Shown: positions 45,376-58,155, counted from the first letter of the stretch. The stretch: 64,000 nucleotides of DNA from Marthasterias glacialis (GCA_911728455.2 OU452233.1:14079214-14143213); one strand, 5' to 3'. Notes: generated from the letters alone by a model not told the origin. Made by a program: numbers and translations.

Positions 45376-45812
45376 AGCATCCCCACAAGTCTCCCATCGA
45401 AGTATTTTGAAGCTGCAATCATCTTAGTCCTTGTAATGTTAAATGTGTGTCGATAATTTGGCTGCAGCTGGCATTATATTCTTGAACCAGTAAATTTAAT
45501 GAGGGGTGCTTGACTTTCATTTGACAAATTTATTGTAAAGAAACGAGTCATTTCAAAAGAGAGGTGCGTCTTTATTTAAAAAACAAATACAAAACTCTAA
45601 CAGGTGTTGATTTGAAACAATAATTAGATGTACATAACGGCATGTAGGACGACAACAGTATTAATCAATGACTGAAGAGGAACTCAGTTTTTTGTTTTTA
45701 CAAAATTCTTTGGAAATGCATGGAAGACTTGCGTGTTCTGATTTGGAAGTTTAAAGTGATACTACGATAAACTGTCTAGTTACCAAAATATATATTTGAA
45801 AAATAATAACAT

Positions 45813-46148
45813 GTGAATGAAAGTGAAATACGGGGTCGTAGACAATTATCCACTTTTTTTCGAGCGTCGGTAAAGCGCCAATCTTCTAGTTTCCTGGAGG
45901 GTGGCAAAAGTGACAACATGGATCGAAGGCTGCCTGAAACTCTTTCAAGAGTCCTTGGCGAGTCTCATCCCCGACAGGTGGGTGCCTCGAACAGTCTCCG
46001 AGGGCTACGTTCTCGAATTTACAAGCACCCCACACTGTCTAGATTAAAAATCAAGTTGTATGGGCTGTACAGTCGTATCCCTTTCTCAGCTAGGCCCAAT
46101 TCAAGGCTCTGCTTACTGTGGCATTTTGCGTCTATGGACACAAAATAG
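45813..46148 (+). other. Open frame of 111 codons, unidentified
   Basis: Plus-strand frame with an inner ATG (45919, MDRRLPETLSRVLGESHPRQ) that ends exactly at a GTGGGT donor-like site near 45978. No family recognised. It could be a small single-exon gene, an antisense exon or chance. Confidence 0.2.
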
Positions 46149-46415
46149 TGTGAAAGAATTCAACATTTTTTGTTGTACACTATTAGATTGGGGAGAGGGG
46201 GGTCCTGAAAAAGTGTACGGTTTGAACTCTTGTGAAAATGTTGATAGTTGTGAACGATCCCCAAGTGATGTTTTTCAGAGAACATTTACTGGTTACATTC
46301 TTAACTATTTAACGGCAGTTGACCTGTACACACAATACTTTGTAAGAGGTTTTTACAAAACAAATGAGTACCTTTTTTTTTGCAGGTCAAGTGTATATGT
46401 GTATTTCTTGAAAAC

Positions 46416-46421
46416 TTTATT
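46416..46421 (-). terminator. Candidate poly(A) signal of RFC4
   Basis: AATAAA on the minus strand about 250 bp beyond the RFC4 stop codon. Confidence 0.4.
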
Positions 46422-46668
46422 TTGGAATGTACGGATATTTCCACCCAAAATAATGACGTCCATTCCTGGCAAATAAAATGTATCTTCCACAATATCTGCA
46501 TATACACTGAGACAAATTTTCAAACCTACCAGAAAATATTTTTATACATCATCTCTTTACCTAGACCAATCTTGTTCTGTTTGAAAAATAAAATGCAGAG
46601 TTGACCAATGAAGGTGGCTCGGAATTTGGGTTGTGAAGTAACAGGGCATTTGATTGGCTGGCTGGTGG

Positions 46669-46833
46669 TCAGGCGTTACACAGTTGGCCCATGATGTGTG
46701 TGAACATATCCATGACTTGAAGATACTCATCAGCACCATCACACAGCCGTTTATCGATTATAGCAATACGCTCCGATATGGCAGACTTCTGAGCGTCCGT
46801 CATGTCCTCTCTGTTGACGATGATGTCAAACAC
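46669..46833 (-). CDS. RFC4: RFC4 coding exon 10 (stop)
   Basis: [35 protein letters not shown] and IMGQLCNA, then TGA at 46669-46671. Matches the human 'KCLADGADEHLQL' end. Confidence 0.96.
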   Translation of the reverse strand: MFDIIVNREDMTDAQKSAISERIAIIDKRLCDGADEYLQVMDMFTHIMGQLCNA

Positions 46834-49800
46834 CTACACCAAGGGAAAAAAGTTATTAACAGCATCGTAAAGGATTGGTACAATATTTTTATATAAATAC
46901 TAGTTTCCAACTAAAAACTCACTGATTATCAAGTTTTTTCCAGTACTGATCCTCCACAGAAATTTTTCCGTCCAATTTACCGTCAAACTTCAGCCTTGTC
47001 CAAGGCAGTCGAAAAGAGAACCCACAGCACTCAGATGATCTTGCCCTGTCGCACCACGCAGCTTGCCCCGTCACAGTCACTCCATGTGTACATTACACAC
47101 ATTGTACTGAGTATGTGTGTACATGTACCTATTTCACAGAGAGAGAGCTTTGCTGTACAAGGTTGAAAAACCATGCTTCGACCCCGCACTACTTTAATTG
47201 CAGTTCCTGCACGTGTTATTCCCGCTGCACTGAGTAACTTATGCAGTTTGTGAACGTGTAATTCCTGCTGCACGTGGAGTGTGGTGAAGTGGTCGTGCTT
47301 GCATAAAGTGCCTTGGACAAGGCTGGTCAAGCTTGAAAAATAGCATGTGGAAACTCCACAATTGAACACCTGCTTACTTTGCCGTAATCCAGTATGTTTT
47401 TCAGGGATTGTGTGTACAATCATTTAAGAGTCAGGCTTTAAGCCTGACTCTTAAATGATTGTACACACAATCTCTGAAAAACACAAGTTATTGCTTTCAC
47501 TATAGCCGCCAAATTTCACAGGTTGCTTGTAGTGTGTTTATTGCATACCAAAAGATAAGAATTTTTTTTTTAATACTTCTGCCACAATCAAGCTGCACTA
47601 AGATAAAAAAATAAATAAATAAATAAATGAAAAATTTAAATCTTTCAAAAAAGTGCTTTGTAAAACCATGGAGGAAGGAATTGGTAAATTCAATTGGAAA
47701 ATGTTCATGCAACAAGGGCTCCATTTCACAATATATTTTTAGCTAGCCAATCTTGGTAAGTGTGATGCCACAATACAAATCACTAAATTAACTCAAAGCT
47801 AGTTCTGTTACAAGATTCTAGAATAAAAACAAACTAGAATAAAAAAAATAAAAAAACACTGGAAAAAATAAACTTGGTATACTCAAGCATGTCTGGTTGT
47901 ACCTGATTGACAACTTGTGTCGCTGCATACCCTTCTCGAAGAAGATCTTGTACTGTTCTCTCCAGCTTTTCATAGGACCCAGCCGAACATGTCATCATCA
48001 AGTTCGTAATGACATCATCTGGGACAACCTACACACAAATATCCAAGAAAACTTTATGACAAATATCCACAGAAATTGATCTAATTTGTTTGGCTTTTTA
48101 AGTATTCCTTTAAATGACCAGCCTCCGTGTTTTACTCGAGTGAGGTTGCCCTACTCTGTCAGAAACACTGCAACTTCTAGTTGCTCTAAATCAGCTGAAG
48201 AAGGTTTTATTCTCCAATGAAACATCTCCCTGTAAATTAACCACTCCACTCTCTGCCTCTGCACGGTATTAGCTTTTTCGGAACTGCCAGAATAATTTGC
48301 TTTTGAGAATATAGGTGTCACAATGAAACCCTGACTTAACAATGGAAAGACAACAAAGGTTCTCATAGAAAGCACCAGGATTTATTGTTCTCTTTAGAGA
48401 ACATATGAGAATGCGTGAGATGCGTTCAGCATGAATGTCAAAACCTTGGATGCAAGCCACAGTCAATAATTGGTCCCATGGCCGAAATCGATGCTGGAAT
48501 CTCGGCGCAATCGTACTTACCTCCCATTGAGAAAAACACAATGATAAACAATGGTGGCAGCCTATCAATCTCTGCTAATCTTTGTGCAACAAAAGGACGA
48601 AGGTCTGGAATTAGGGATTATGCAATAACCCCTGGGAAAAAGGGTGATTTCGAGCATGAACTCCAGTACCATCTGTCCCTCATTGTAAGTGTTGCATGGT
48701 GAGTGCCTGCACTGTACATGCAACACAATGGAATGTCCAGGAGTGTTAACGTTGCGGTATTCTGAGTTTACATGTCATCTGTAATCATGAACTTTATTTG
48801 TTTTGGGAGGACAAAGTATTTATGTACTCCACATTAGTATTACATGCAAAATTTGACATTTAACTTTTTAATACACTGCACGTTTGCTGATTAAAGTTGG
48901 ACATTTCTCAGCAAGCACCATGAGCGCCTATCTGGGGCAGATACAGGTTCTTTACAAGTCTTCATACCCCTCCATTCTCATAGATGTCATTAACAGTCAC
49001 TTAATTCATCCATCAGTTCTTCTCAGGACTGCCATTCATTCTTAAAAGTGGCTACAATTACAAGCAAACATGGAGACTAGTTCACTGTTCCATTATAACC
49101 AATTGCTGCAGGCGGAATTATTTTGTCAGAATTGCCGGAATCATTTTTCTTTGAGAGTTTGCTGGCACAAAGAAACCCTGACTTGACAATGCCAAGAGAA
49201 CAATGATTTTCTTTATTGGATCATCCGTTTTGTTTTCTCGACTGAGAAAATGTCAAATTCACATACCGTGAATTGAAAACAACAGCCGTTGCCTACAGAA
49301 TAGGAGTGGTACTAAACCTGGAACCATGGCTCGATTTCCGGCTCAGTTGACTTACCTCCATTTACCTCCATTGAGCCGAAATACAATGAATAAACAATGG
49401 TGGAAACCTCTGGATGCCTCATAATTCTCTTCTTTGAACAAAAGGACAAAGGTCTGGAATCAGGGATACAAAACAACCCCCCCTCAATAGCCAGAAAATG
49501 CCAAAATATTAAAGACCTTTTTTGGTCTTTGTGTGGGTGAAATAAAGCGTTAGACGGCATGTGTGTGGTCTGTGCACGCTCAGTAGTGGAATGTCTGAGC
49601 ACCCCTTGTTCTGGTATTCTGATTTTACATAAAGCCGTAATTATACGGCTTCCGTTTCCAGGCAGGTTAAAAGTGGCTACAATTACAAGCAAACATGGAG
49701 ACCTTTAAAACACCAAAGTTTCAAATCGTGCATACCCCTCCGATTTCATAGATGTCTTGAGCGGTGATGCTATCGTCAGATTTCAGTCTCGCTGCACTCT

Positions 49801-52800
49801 GTAAGAATGTGATGGCTTTCCTCAAGTCCCCCTCCGATGTGCTGATAATGGTGTCTAGTGCCTAGAAATGGAAACAATTGATTGTCATCATGGAGAAACA
49901 TCTTACAATCGCCTCCACGCCCCTGTTCATTGCCCTGGTGCCATTTAAAAGTCCTATGAAGTGGTGTTTTTTTCTCATTACATTTTTGGGGCTTAATGCA
50001 TGGTTTATTATTATTAAAACATAATTCTTACTACGTTTATGAGTATTTTTATTAATAATTAACTTGAAATTTATTCCTCAAAATTTGTATCTTTTATTTA
50101 GATGTCACTCGGTGACGCACTTTCCTGATGTAGACCTAGGCACTGACTGACAATGCACACACAGTGACAATGCACATTCCTGACCAATTAGCTCTGGTAT
50201 GTTTCACTGCAGCCGTCCAAATTCGTCAGTATTTTAGATCTGATTTGTCCAAAGAAACTAAGTACATGAAGTTACATATCTTTGCATGTTGTATCACATC
50301 AACACCGACCAACAGAATGTTGCTGTGTCAACATCACAAATTTGTCCCCAAATTTCCCCCCATAATTTCAGTTTTTTTGTTTTTTTTTTTTTTTTACAAA
50401 AAGGTCATATTAATTTTTAACAAACTTGCAGTTGATAAGTTGACATTTTATAGCTTAAATTGATACAAATTTCCAATTCATAGGACCTTTAAAAATGCCC
50501 GATTGAGAAATTGAAACTTCCCTCATATAAGAGCCCTTCACTATGAAGAACTACCTTGCCTTTGTCAGGCCAAAGCATAGGGCCTGGGTTGCCATAAACA
50601 GAAGGTATGAAATTAGATATTTCCTTACCTCCTCTCCACACCTGGCCCCTTCTTTCCGGCAGATTTCCTCGAGTCTTCTTTTAAGAATGTCTTTAGCGAG
50701 GGGTTTGAAGCGGAACTTGGAGCATCGGGAGGTCAAAGGTTCAATGATCCTACAGAATAAGAATTTAAGATGACTGACTTTGTACTGGGGGGAGGGTTAC
50801 TCCAGCAATGGCACTCAAGGTGGCATTGTCCTTGCATCCTCGTGCCCAAAATGCCTGACAGAGAGAGAGAGCCAAACCGCAAAATGCAAAAATACGGGTA
50901 ACTTTTTATAGAGTTCCTCCTTGAAAAAGAGTACTTTTCTGTGGGAATTAATTTTTTACACTAACTTTTTTTACAAGTTTTTCAATACATGAGTGATGGT
51001 TAAAAAATATCTTCACCTGCATGTTAAAATGCAAAAAAGGGTATTTTCAAATTATCATATGCTTGAATAAATTTTTTTTCAAAAAGGTGTACCTTTCAAG
51101 GAAAATACTTTACGTTTTCACGACAATAGAGTTAACTTCAAATCAGATATATATATTTTTTTTAAGTTTTTCTTTTTTTTAAGTATTAGGGAACGAGCAT
51201 GGGTACCCATTTGTCACAGCGAGTGCTGAGGCTGGGGAGTTATACTTAAGTTCAGGTTCAGAAAAATTTATCTTTAAAAGATCGATAAAGCTTATTTTTT
51301 CATTAAAAATAATTCTCAATCATTTCACCAACCTGCTGACGTAATTACAGATCAGACAGAATCTTGTGTTCTTGGACTGTTTTTCCATCGTACGACGCAA
51401 GGCCGACTGAATGAGAGAAAAAGAGAAAATGAAAATAATCTCTGTGCATACATTATGTACCAAGTGCGATCCGAGAACAAAAGATGTCCACATATGAATT
51501 GAATGGTTTATTTATTTCCTCCTTTGAAACGACACTCCTAGCCAAAACAGTACACTGATTTCTGGTCATTATGTAAAATATTTACTTTTATACAATAAAA
51601 ATGGAATTATAAACTACAAAAAACACTCTCAAAAACAATAGAAAACAGAAGAGCAATCCAAAAATAATGTAGGGTCTCAAGACATTTTCGTCCATACAAC
51701 ATTCTCACACTGAGAATAAACAAAACAAAAACAAAAAAAAGTCACATCCCCTTAACCCTTAAGCAACTGCACGCAACTTCAACGTAAGTCATTTACTCAC
51801 TGAACCGGCAGGGAAAAGCCACCGGTTTTAATGCAGTATCTAGAAATCTTGATACAACTTTCATTGTGATTATTTTTGGATTGGTTTATTTTGTAAAGGA
51901 TAAAATTATCTTCGAATGATTTACAAATTTTTGTGTTTGCTTTTACTAATTTGACGCTTTGAGCTTGTAAAGATAACGACACAACAACTAAATTAGTGAG
52001 CCGGTAATGTATATATGGATTGCATTAGCGTTGTACGGAAAGTTGTGCACACAACTTTTTCAACTGTACCGTCGTTTCAAACCAGAACAAAATGTTAAGA
52101 AAGTGATTGAAATAAATCAAACCATACCTTTGGAAATGACCAACAATGTATTTAGTATTTACAGATAATATTGTATTCCTTTGGAGTGTAAATTACTTGC
52201 AATAATGTGTAAAAACATCGCAAAAGCACAACGAAAAGAAAGCATTGTCGCCGTCCGCTGTGTACATTATTGTACGTAAAATGCATTGTACATACAATGC
52301 GGTTTGTACTACACGGATAAACTAAAGCACTGTGACTTTGATTTTCGACCTTTGAACCTTTGGAAGTGGATCACTCCATTTTTTTCAATAGTGACCATAT
52401 GTTATATTTGGGTCAACGTGGTCCTCAGATCACGCTCTATCTACGGCTGTTTGGTGTGATCCGCTAGCATGTGTAAAACCCGAGATACAAAGTGTTTTGT
52501 AATCTCGGGCGGGTCAGTGGGTAAAAGGCAGGGCGGTTTAAGATGATCCCTCCCTAGGGTATCACTTCCTGGGTTATACCCATAGAGCTACATGTACTAT
52601 ATTAGAGCTCTATGGTTGTATCGTATACTTGGGGTGTGATCCCTGGCTACACGGCAGTAACTGGTTGAATGGCTTCTGACTGGCACCCCCCGAACAAAGA
52701 TATTGACAACATAGTTAGACAGCCAACATTAAGCCTGGATAACTCAGTTGATAGAGCGCTGGTTCAAGTGACGCTCCAGTCCATTTTTCTTTGTTCACCC

Positions 52801-55800
52801 AAAAATTGAATTAAAATCTACCCTGTCAGTTTCCCTTGTGGTTTTATATCTTAATAGATTAGAAAACAATCACTTTTCTTAAAAAGGGAGCATTCTTTGT
52901 TGTTATTTGTCTCAAAATGAAGTACATGAGGGATCGCCAGAGGTCAAAATCTGCTCTTTAAAAGATTTCTGTTAGAAATGTAGAGAATTTAAACCAGTAG
53001 ATGCCGCATGACCTGTATACATGCAAATATTGTCCGAGCGGAGGTGGTGTTAACACAGGCCTCGATCTTAAGAAAAACGGGGGCAGGCCTTTGCTGGCCA
53101 AATCAGAGAAATTGTACAAGGGTATGCTGGCCAAGTTGGTAGTGACAGTGCAATTTTTCTGAAGGGCATGCTGGCCAACTCGACAGGGCATAAGGCCAAT
53201 GGCCTCGGTTAAGATCAAGGCTTGTGTTAACACATGTTTGTGTAGAATCGGAATTCAGGAACAAAGGTCACCCGGACATTTTGTGTACGGTTAGGTACAC
53301 AACAGTGTTGGGTTGTTGTTACCAATCCATCCTCAGTTCGGTAACACTGATTTGAATGCAAAAAAAAAATGGCTGCACCCTGATACAGGGTCCAAAAGCA
53401 CTCCGCACTAATGCTAAAAATAGAAGCAAGTACCCAGATCTCATACAACGTGTCAAATTTCATTGACGTAGTCATTGACAGTGTTTCATGTTTACACATG
53501 TGTACTGTACTACTGTGGTCTGGCGCACTGATCGTCTTGTGGCCATCGCGTGAGTGGTCTGACATCCTGGTATTTTGAGCAAAAGTGATGTCATTAGTTG
53601 GGAGTGCTATTTCATGACTCTGCTTACTGCAGAATTCTGCGCTTCATGCACTTCTCAGGGTGCTGTAAGCGTGTACTGCTAAGGCCCTACAGTGCACTCT
53701 CTCTCTCTCTTCAAAAGTTGCTTTGAATGGAACCTACCTGAGCAGCATTTGTCATTGAATCTGCTTCATCGAGAATGATAATCTTAAAGGCTGGGCATGG
53801 ACGGCCACTGTAAGACACAAATCAAATCAGTTTTTACATCGTACAAATGTGAGGATACATGCCAAAAACCAGGCAATTTTTGCCAAAACTCAAAACTGCA
53901 TTCATTTACTCAGCAGATAGATGAGGGGGAAAAAATCGTTCCAACTAACACCTAATCCTGTTGGTAAGTGATGACATTTTGGAGCCAGAAGTGTCATGTA
54001 AATGAATGGTATACATACATTGAGCATGAACTGTCGTTACATTACACTTCCGGCTCCAAAACGTCATCACTCACCAACAGGATTCGGTGTTGAATGTTGA
54101 GACATCACATCACATTGACATCATTGCTGATGTTTCAGTTGTCTTTACTCGTTATGCCATTTTGCTGTTATTGAGGAAGTGCTTGATTTAGGCATAGGGC
54201 ATCACAAATTCTTTCAGGGGGGAGAGTCGTTGCTGACAAAAAGGTCAATCCAATTAGAACGTTCCTACCGATCGGACTTTTGAGATGCTCCCTTATGAAA
54301 ATAATAATAATTTTGGGAGGCTAATCATCATCCTTTCTCGCAGCTGAGAAGCTGAATCAAGAAGGACGCTGCTACAACGTGGTCGAGGCACAGGCATGTA
54401 AAGGCGCCTTTTGGCAGCCAACCACATTGACCCATGTATGACCATGGAGCTTAGCTAGAGATCGAGACCAAGATGAGGACTTACTCTGGCCTAGTGCTTC
54501 CTGCCGTCTGCTGGGCAAATGTCTTGACTTTGTCTCGAATCACTTGGATCCCTCTCTCGTCAGATGCGTTTAACTCTAGCACTCGAGAGCGATACATGTC
54601 CCTGCAATAAAGCAATGTTTATTTAAAGGTAAAAAATAGGACTATTAATCACAAAAATACTTTATGGAGAAATACCTTCGGCTGAAAAACCGTCAAAGTC
54701 AAGAAAATAGAATGCGGCTACGTGTTTGAGCCACAGGCATGAACAAGTGCCCATGGGCAGCCAGCCACATTGATCCATATAACCAGGGAGCAAAGCCAGA
54801 GACCGAAAGTGTTTTTCCAGAGGGAGGAAAACCGGAGGGCCCGGAGAAAAACACTTGTGGTATAGGAGAGAACCAACGCACAACTCTACTCTCATGGCCC
54901 TAGCCAGGGGTTGAACCAGGACCACAGTGGTGAGAGGCAAGTGATTTACACACCAGACACCCAGACGAGGGAATGGAAATGAACCTGCTCTTCTAAAAAC
55001 CAGTGACGTAAAATAATAAGATAACACACCAAAAATTTTAAGTTAATAACAATCAGGGCTCGAAATTTATCCTGGACTGCAGACCTAAGGCCGGTGATTT
55101 TAGCGCCCAGACAAGTCCGGTCTTGTGTTTTTCAATTGAATAATATTACCTCACTGTGTAACAACTTAATATAAAGATAAAACATGATGTTTAAACTTTT
55201 ACTTTTAGGCCCGTTTCAAACGTCGCACTCTTGTTGTGTTGAATTCAAATCATTTGAGTTTGGCAATAGCAGTGTATTGGCAAGGCAGTGGTTTTCAAAC
55301 ATCATGCTTCTGCCGAACTTTGTCAATAGCACGGCAGGGCCTGTCGAGCCATTGTCGAGCTAAGCCTCTGCAGCGCCGAATTCCAAAAGTCATTTCAAAC
55401 CTTGCACTCCTGCCGCGTCAAATAATTTTTTTTTGAATATTTGAATTTGACTCGGCAAGAGCACGACGTTTGAAACGGGCCTTAGTTTGACAAATGTTTT
55501 GATTCAGTTGAGTATCAAAGTATTCAAATACACTCAAAAGACAAATGAAATGAAATGATAATTAATCTTCTTGTTCAAAAAAAATTTACTATAATATTAT
55601 ATGTGAATTAAACTGTGTAGACTATATTTTTCTCTTGTTTTGATTTTGGTCTTGTAAAAGACATTCTTGTCCAGTACAAATTTTGAGATACAAGCCCTGC
55701 GGTCTTCTGGATTTTCCCCGAATATTTGAGCCCTGGCACTGAATATGTTAAACCATCAGCGACCTTACCCGAACAGTTCTCTTGATGCAGCTAGAATCGT

Positions 55801-58057
55801 AGAAGTCTTTCCTGTGCCAGGTGGACCATAGAACAACATATTTGGCAGCTTTGAAAATAAACAAAAACATTTTCGGGGGATGTTAAAATGACACTTTGTA
55901 ACTCACTCTCAATTAGTACAACTAAAAAAAGCACAATGACAGAGTATATCGAACAAATAAAAAAATAAGACGGTTTTATACACATACAATCATGTTGGTG
56001 TTGGACAAAAGAGACTGATCCATTAAGCCCCGCCCCGAAACATATTGGCCAATCACAGCATTGGCTACATCACCACTGTACAAGTGGGCAGCACTTCAAT
56101 GCCACACTGCACGAAGTGAATTTTCCAATAGGATTTTATCTTGTCAGACTTTGTCTGACTTTTGGTGGCGTAGCCAAGACTGTGATTGGTCAACACGTAA
56201 GGGGCACGTAATAGATCGGTCTATTCTAAACTGTGAAGAGTTTACGCATGCAACAAATATGAGCGCGTATGGCTCAATAACTTTCCAGTTCACTAATTGA
56301 AGTAACCAGTAAACTTTAAAGGACTATACACATGCATTGCTGATCACATTATGCATTAAAACCCTCCTATGCATGTGTTCCACAAACTTCCACAACATTG
56401 CCTACCCCTTACTTCCGTGGTGCATTTGAATGCTTTCCACAAACTCTTGCATGTTCTTCTGAAGAGTAGTGCACAAGTACCACAAAGTTCCACAGTGAAA
56501 TAAACAAAGTCCAACACTGAACAGTTACTGCAGGATTAAGTGGAACTGACCTGCTATGCTCACACAGTGTCTTGTTTTCCAGATGCCATGGGACTACATG
56601 TATGTGGTTTCTATGTTCTTCAAAATTCCATAGTTTTACTTTGTGGAAGCGGATCAAAATTCCACAATTGTTGTGGTATTGTGTGGAATTGCATTGTGTT
56701 CTACAGCAGTACACATGTTTTTCAAAGTTCCACAACTGTGGAATTCCGTGGAATGAATGTGTTTTTGAACAAAGTGCACTGATAGTATGAGTAATGTGTA
56801 GTTTAACCTCGTAAGGCAAATCCTGATTTGTCTATTTACATCCTGAACTTACGTCTGAACCTTGTATCGACTTTTTAAGCATTGCTACAACTTCCTCCTG
56901 AAAAGCAACATCATCAACTGTCTTTGGGCGACTGAAAGGCAGAAAAAAGGAGCAAATTAAGGTATTTTATATCATTGGGTTTTTGGAAGAGTCCATTTAT
57001 TCTAATTCAATTTTGGTATGCCTGGCCCTGTGCTAAGCGTGGTTGGTGTGACCGTGGATTTTATTTCATCAACCTCAGGCAAAACTTTTAGATTCTGATA
57101 AGATTGGTATGCCTGGGCCCATGGTTGGTTTGGCCATGATGTAATACTGAAATTCCATTAAAAAAGTCAAAACATTTGGACTCTGATCAGAGTGGTACGC
57201 CTCGCCCCATGCTAAGCATTGGGTTGACAGTGCAGTACTGAATCCATCAAACTCAGCCAAAACCTTTGAACTCTATTATTAGATTGGTACGCCTGGCCTC
57301 CATCAGGCCAATTCCTTTCGTATGACAAAGTGAAATCAAACAGATCGTATGGGGGATTTAACATCCTGTCTGATCTGACCTATGCATCAGTTTTAATGGA
57401 CTGGAACGGACTGTATACTTTTTTTTTTTGTTAAAGATAACTGTGTACAATGTTGATTCCCCAAGTGGTTTTGAATGGTAGGTAAGTTGATACAAAGCCT
57501 TGTGAGGATCATTCCAAATGATAGTACAGCTGTGGTGAATCAATGGACCCTCTTATGCTATGAATGGTTTTGAAAGGTAGTCAAGCTTGATATCAACACT
57601 GTGCAAATGATAATACCATGGGTGTACAGTAGCAATGGGGAAACGTGAGAGTGGGAATTTTGAATGGGTTTTGAATGGTCTAGCAGTAGGAGGGTTAAAT
57701 GATCAATTAAGACCATTTCAGTCAAGATGATCCAGGGAGTCAGTCTTACGTCGAAAAACCACTTGTGTGATACAAACGGCGGTTGGGCGACATTTAAGAT
57801 GTTGTAAAATCCTGTTTTGAAAACTGACTGGCTGCAGTCGCCAAATTTTAACACATCGGTCAGTTATCTAAAGGGATGTGACCAACTGCAATGATCATCG
57901 CAGCTGAACTATATAACCGAGGAATTAGACTTAATGCTTACTATTTTTCCACCCATGGTGTGAGGCGTTCTTTTGTCTTTGTGTTCTCACCACTACCACC
58001 AGCCTTCTCCTTGGCTGCAGGCTTTGACGTCCCTCCTCCTTTAAGAAAGGCTTGCAT
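46669..58057 (-). CDS. RFC4: Replication factor C subunit 4, complete, 10 exons
   Basis: Ten minus-strand exons join in phase into 357 residues (human RFC4 has 363). It is an AAA+ ATPase subunit of the RFC clamp loader, which opens PCNA and loads it at primer-template junctions in the nucleus. Start [20 protein letters not shown] parallels human MQAFLKG. Walker A GPPGTGKT 73-80, Walker B LDEAD 143-147, SRC motif 186-188 ([12 protein letters not shown]), sensor region [16 protein letters not shown], and C-terminal collar ending IMGQLCNA. Neighbours: eIF4A tail to tail, 3.8 kb away. All splice sites are GT-AG. An acceptor at 58156-58157 shows at least one upstream non-coding exon. Introns hold MITEs and a long palindrome. 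Confidence 0.97.
47395..47483. repeat. Near-perfect 89-bp palindrome
   Basis: Arms 47395-47438 and 47440-47483 are inverse complements with one mismatch around a single central base (core gactcttaaatgattgtaca). In RFC4 intron 9. Confidence 0.85.
47903..48028 (-). CDS. RFC4: RFC4 coding exon 9
   Basis: 42 codons in phase 0: [20 protein letters not shown] ... [12 protein letters not shown], the start of the collar domain. Confidence 0.95.
49736..49861 (-). CDS. RFC4: RFC4 coding exon 8
   Basis: 42 codons in phase 0: [20 protein letters not shown] ... DIYEIGG, with sensor 2 'GDLRKA'. Confidence 0.97.
50629..50749 (-). CDS. RFC4: RFC4 coding exon 7 (SRC motif)
   Basis: [20 protein letters not shown] ... 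[13 protein letters not shown]. The SRC arginine finger motif is intact. Donor GTAAGG. Confidence 0.97.
51333..51406 (-). CDS. RFC4: RFC4 coding exon 6
   Basis: [20 protein letters not shown] then NYVS. Includes the conserved 'ALRRTME' and sensor 1 'ICNYVS'. Confidence 0.97.
52605..52800 (+). repeat. tRNA-like SINE fragment (family C)
   Basis: 'ataactcagttgatagagcg' with an upstream segment 'ggttgaatggcttctgactg' that is the inverse of the one beside the 25.4-kb copy. Confidence 0.5.
53056..53224 (+). mobile_element. hAT-like MITE, family M1 copy 2
   Basis: Same ends as copy 1 (caggcctcgatcttaag / gttaagatcaaggcttg), flanked by an exact 8-bp duplication tgttaaca on both sides. 169 bp, in RFC4 intron 5. 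Confidence 0.8.
53738..53807 (-). CDS. RFC4: RFC4 coding exon 5 (Walker B)
   Basis: [23 protein letters not shown], with the Walker B DEAD intact. Confidence 0.97.
53947..54091. mobile_element. Inverted-repeat MITE (145 bp)
   Basis: Arms of about 55 bp: aacacctaatcctgttggta and onward at the left, tcaccaacaggattcggtgt at the right, with a spacer of about 35 bp. In RFC4 intron 4. Confidence 0.65.
54485..54601 (-). CDS. RFC4: RFC4 coding exon 4
   Basis: [20 protein letters not shown] then [14 protein letters not shown]. 'LNASDERGI' is the RFC box III signature. Confidence 0.97.
55208..55481. mobile_element. Harbinger-like MITE (274 bp, TTA duplication)
   Basis: Ends GGCCCGTTTCAAACGTCG and CGTTTGAAACGGGCC are inverted, with TTA on both flanks (55205-55207 and 55482-55484). 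Fits PIF/Harbinger. In RFC4 intron 3. Confidence 0.75.
55769..55848 (-). CDS. RFC4: RFC4 coding exon 3 (Walker A)
   Basis: [20 protein letters not shown] ... ASRELF, with intact Walker A. Leaves two bases of Gly. Confidence 0.97.
56013..56221. mobile_element. MITE related to 6603-7065
   Basis: gactgatccattaagcccc at the left and ggggcacgtaatagatcggtc at the right are imperfect inverted ends. Inner segments ggccaatcacag / ctgtgattggtc are also inverted. Confidence 0.5.
56853..56931 (-). CDS. RFC4: RFC4 coding exon 2
   Basis: [20 protein letters not shown] then SIQGSD, the conserved N-terminal AAA+ entry. Donor GTAAGT. Confidence 0.96.
57942..58057 (-). CDS. RFC4: RFC4 coding exon 1 (start codon)
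   Basis: [20 protein letters not shown] then LTPWVEK and two bases of Tyr. The donor GTAAGC is at 57936-57941. Continues upstream as 5' UTR to 58155. Confidence 0.95.
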
Positions 58058-58155
58058 AGTGACTACGCTTTGTGTGTGGTTAAGATGCAGTCTCACTTGT
58101 TGCAGAAAGACTCTTGAAGTTTAAGAGTCTTACTTAGTACTGAGAAGTTCTATGA
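58058..58155 (-). other. RFC4 5' UTR part of exon
   Basis: Between the ATG and a good acceptor (TTCTACAG, AG at 58156-58157). Contains no in-frame upstream ATG obvious enough to move the start. Confidence 0.55.

Larger units (their letters stand above)
42856..46668. other. Convergent intergenic region between eIF4A and RFC4
   Basis: Holds the 3' UTRs of both genes (poly(A) signals possible at 42981 ATTAAA and 44478 AATAAA for eIF4A). It also holds a 221-codon open frame of unknown meaning (43389-44054), a family A SINE, a MITE at about 45071-45375 and an open frame at 45813-46148. Confidence 0.6.
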
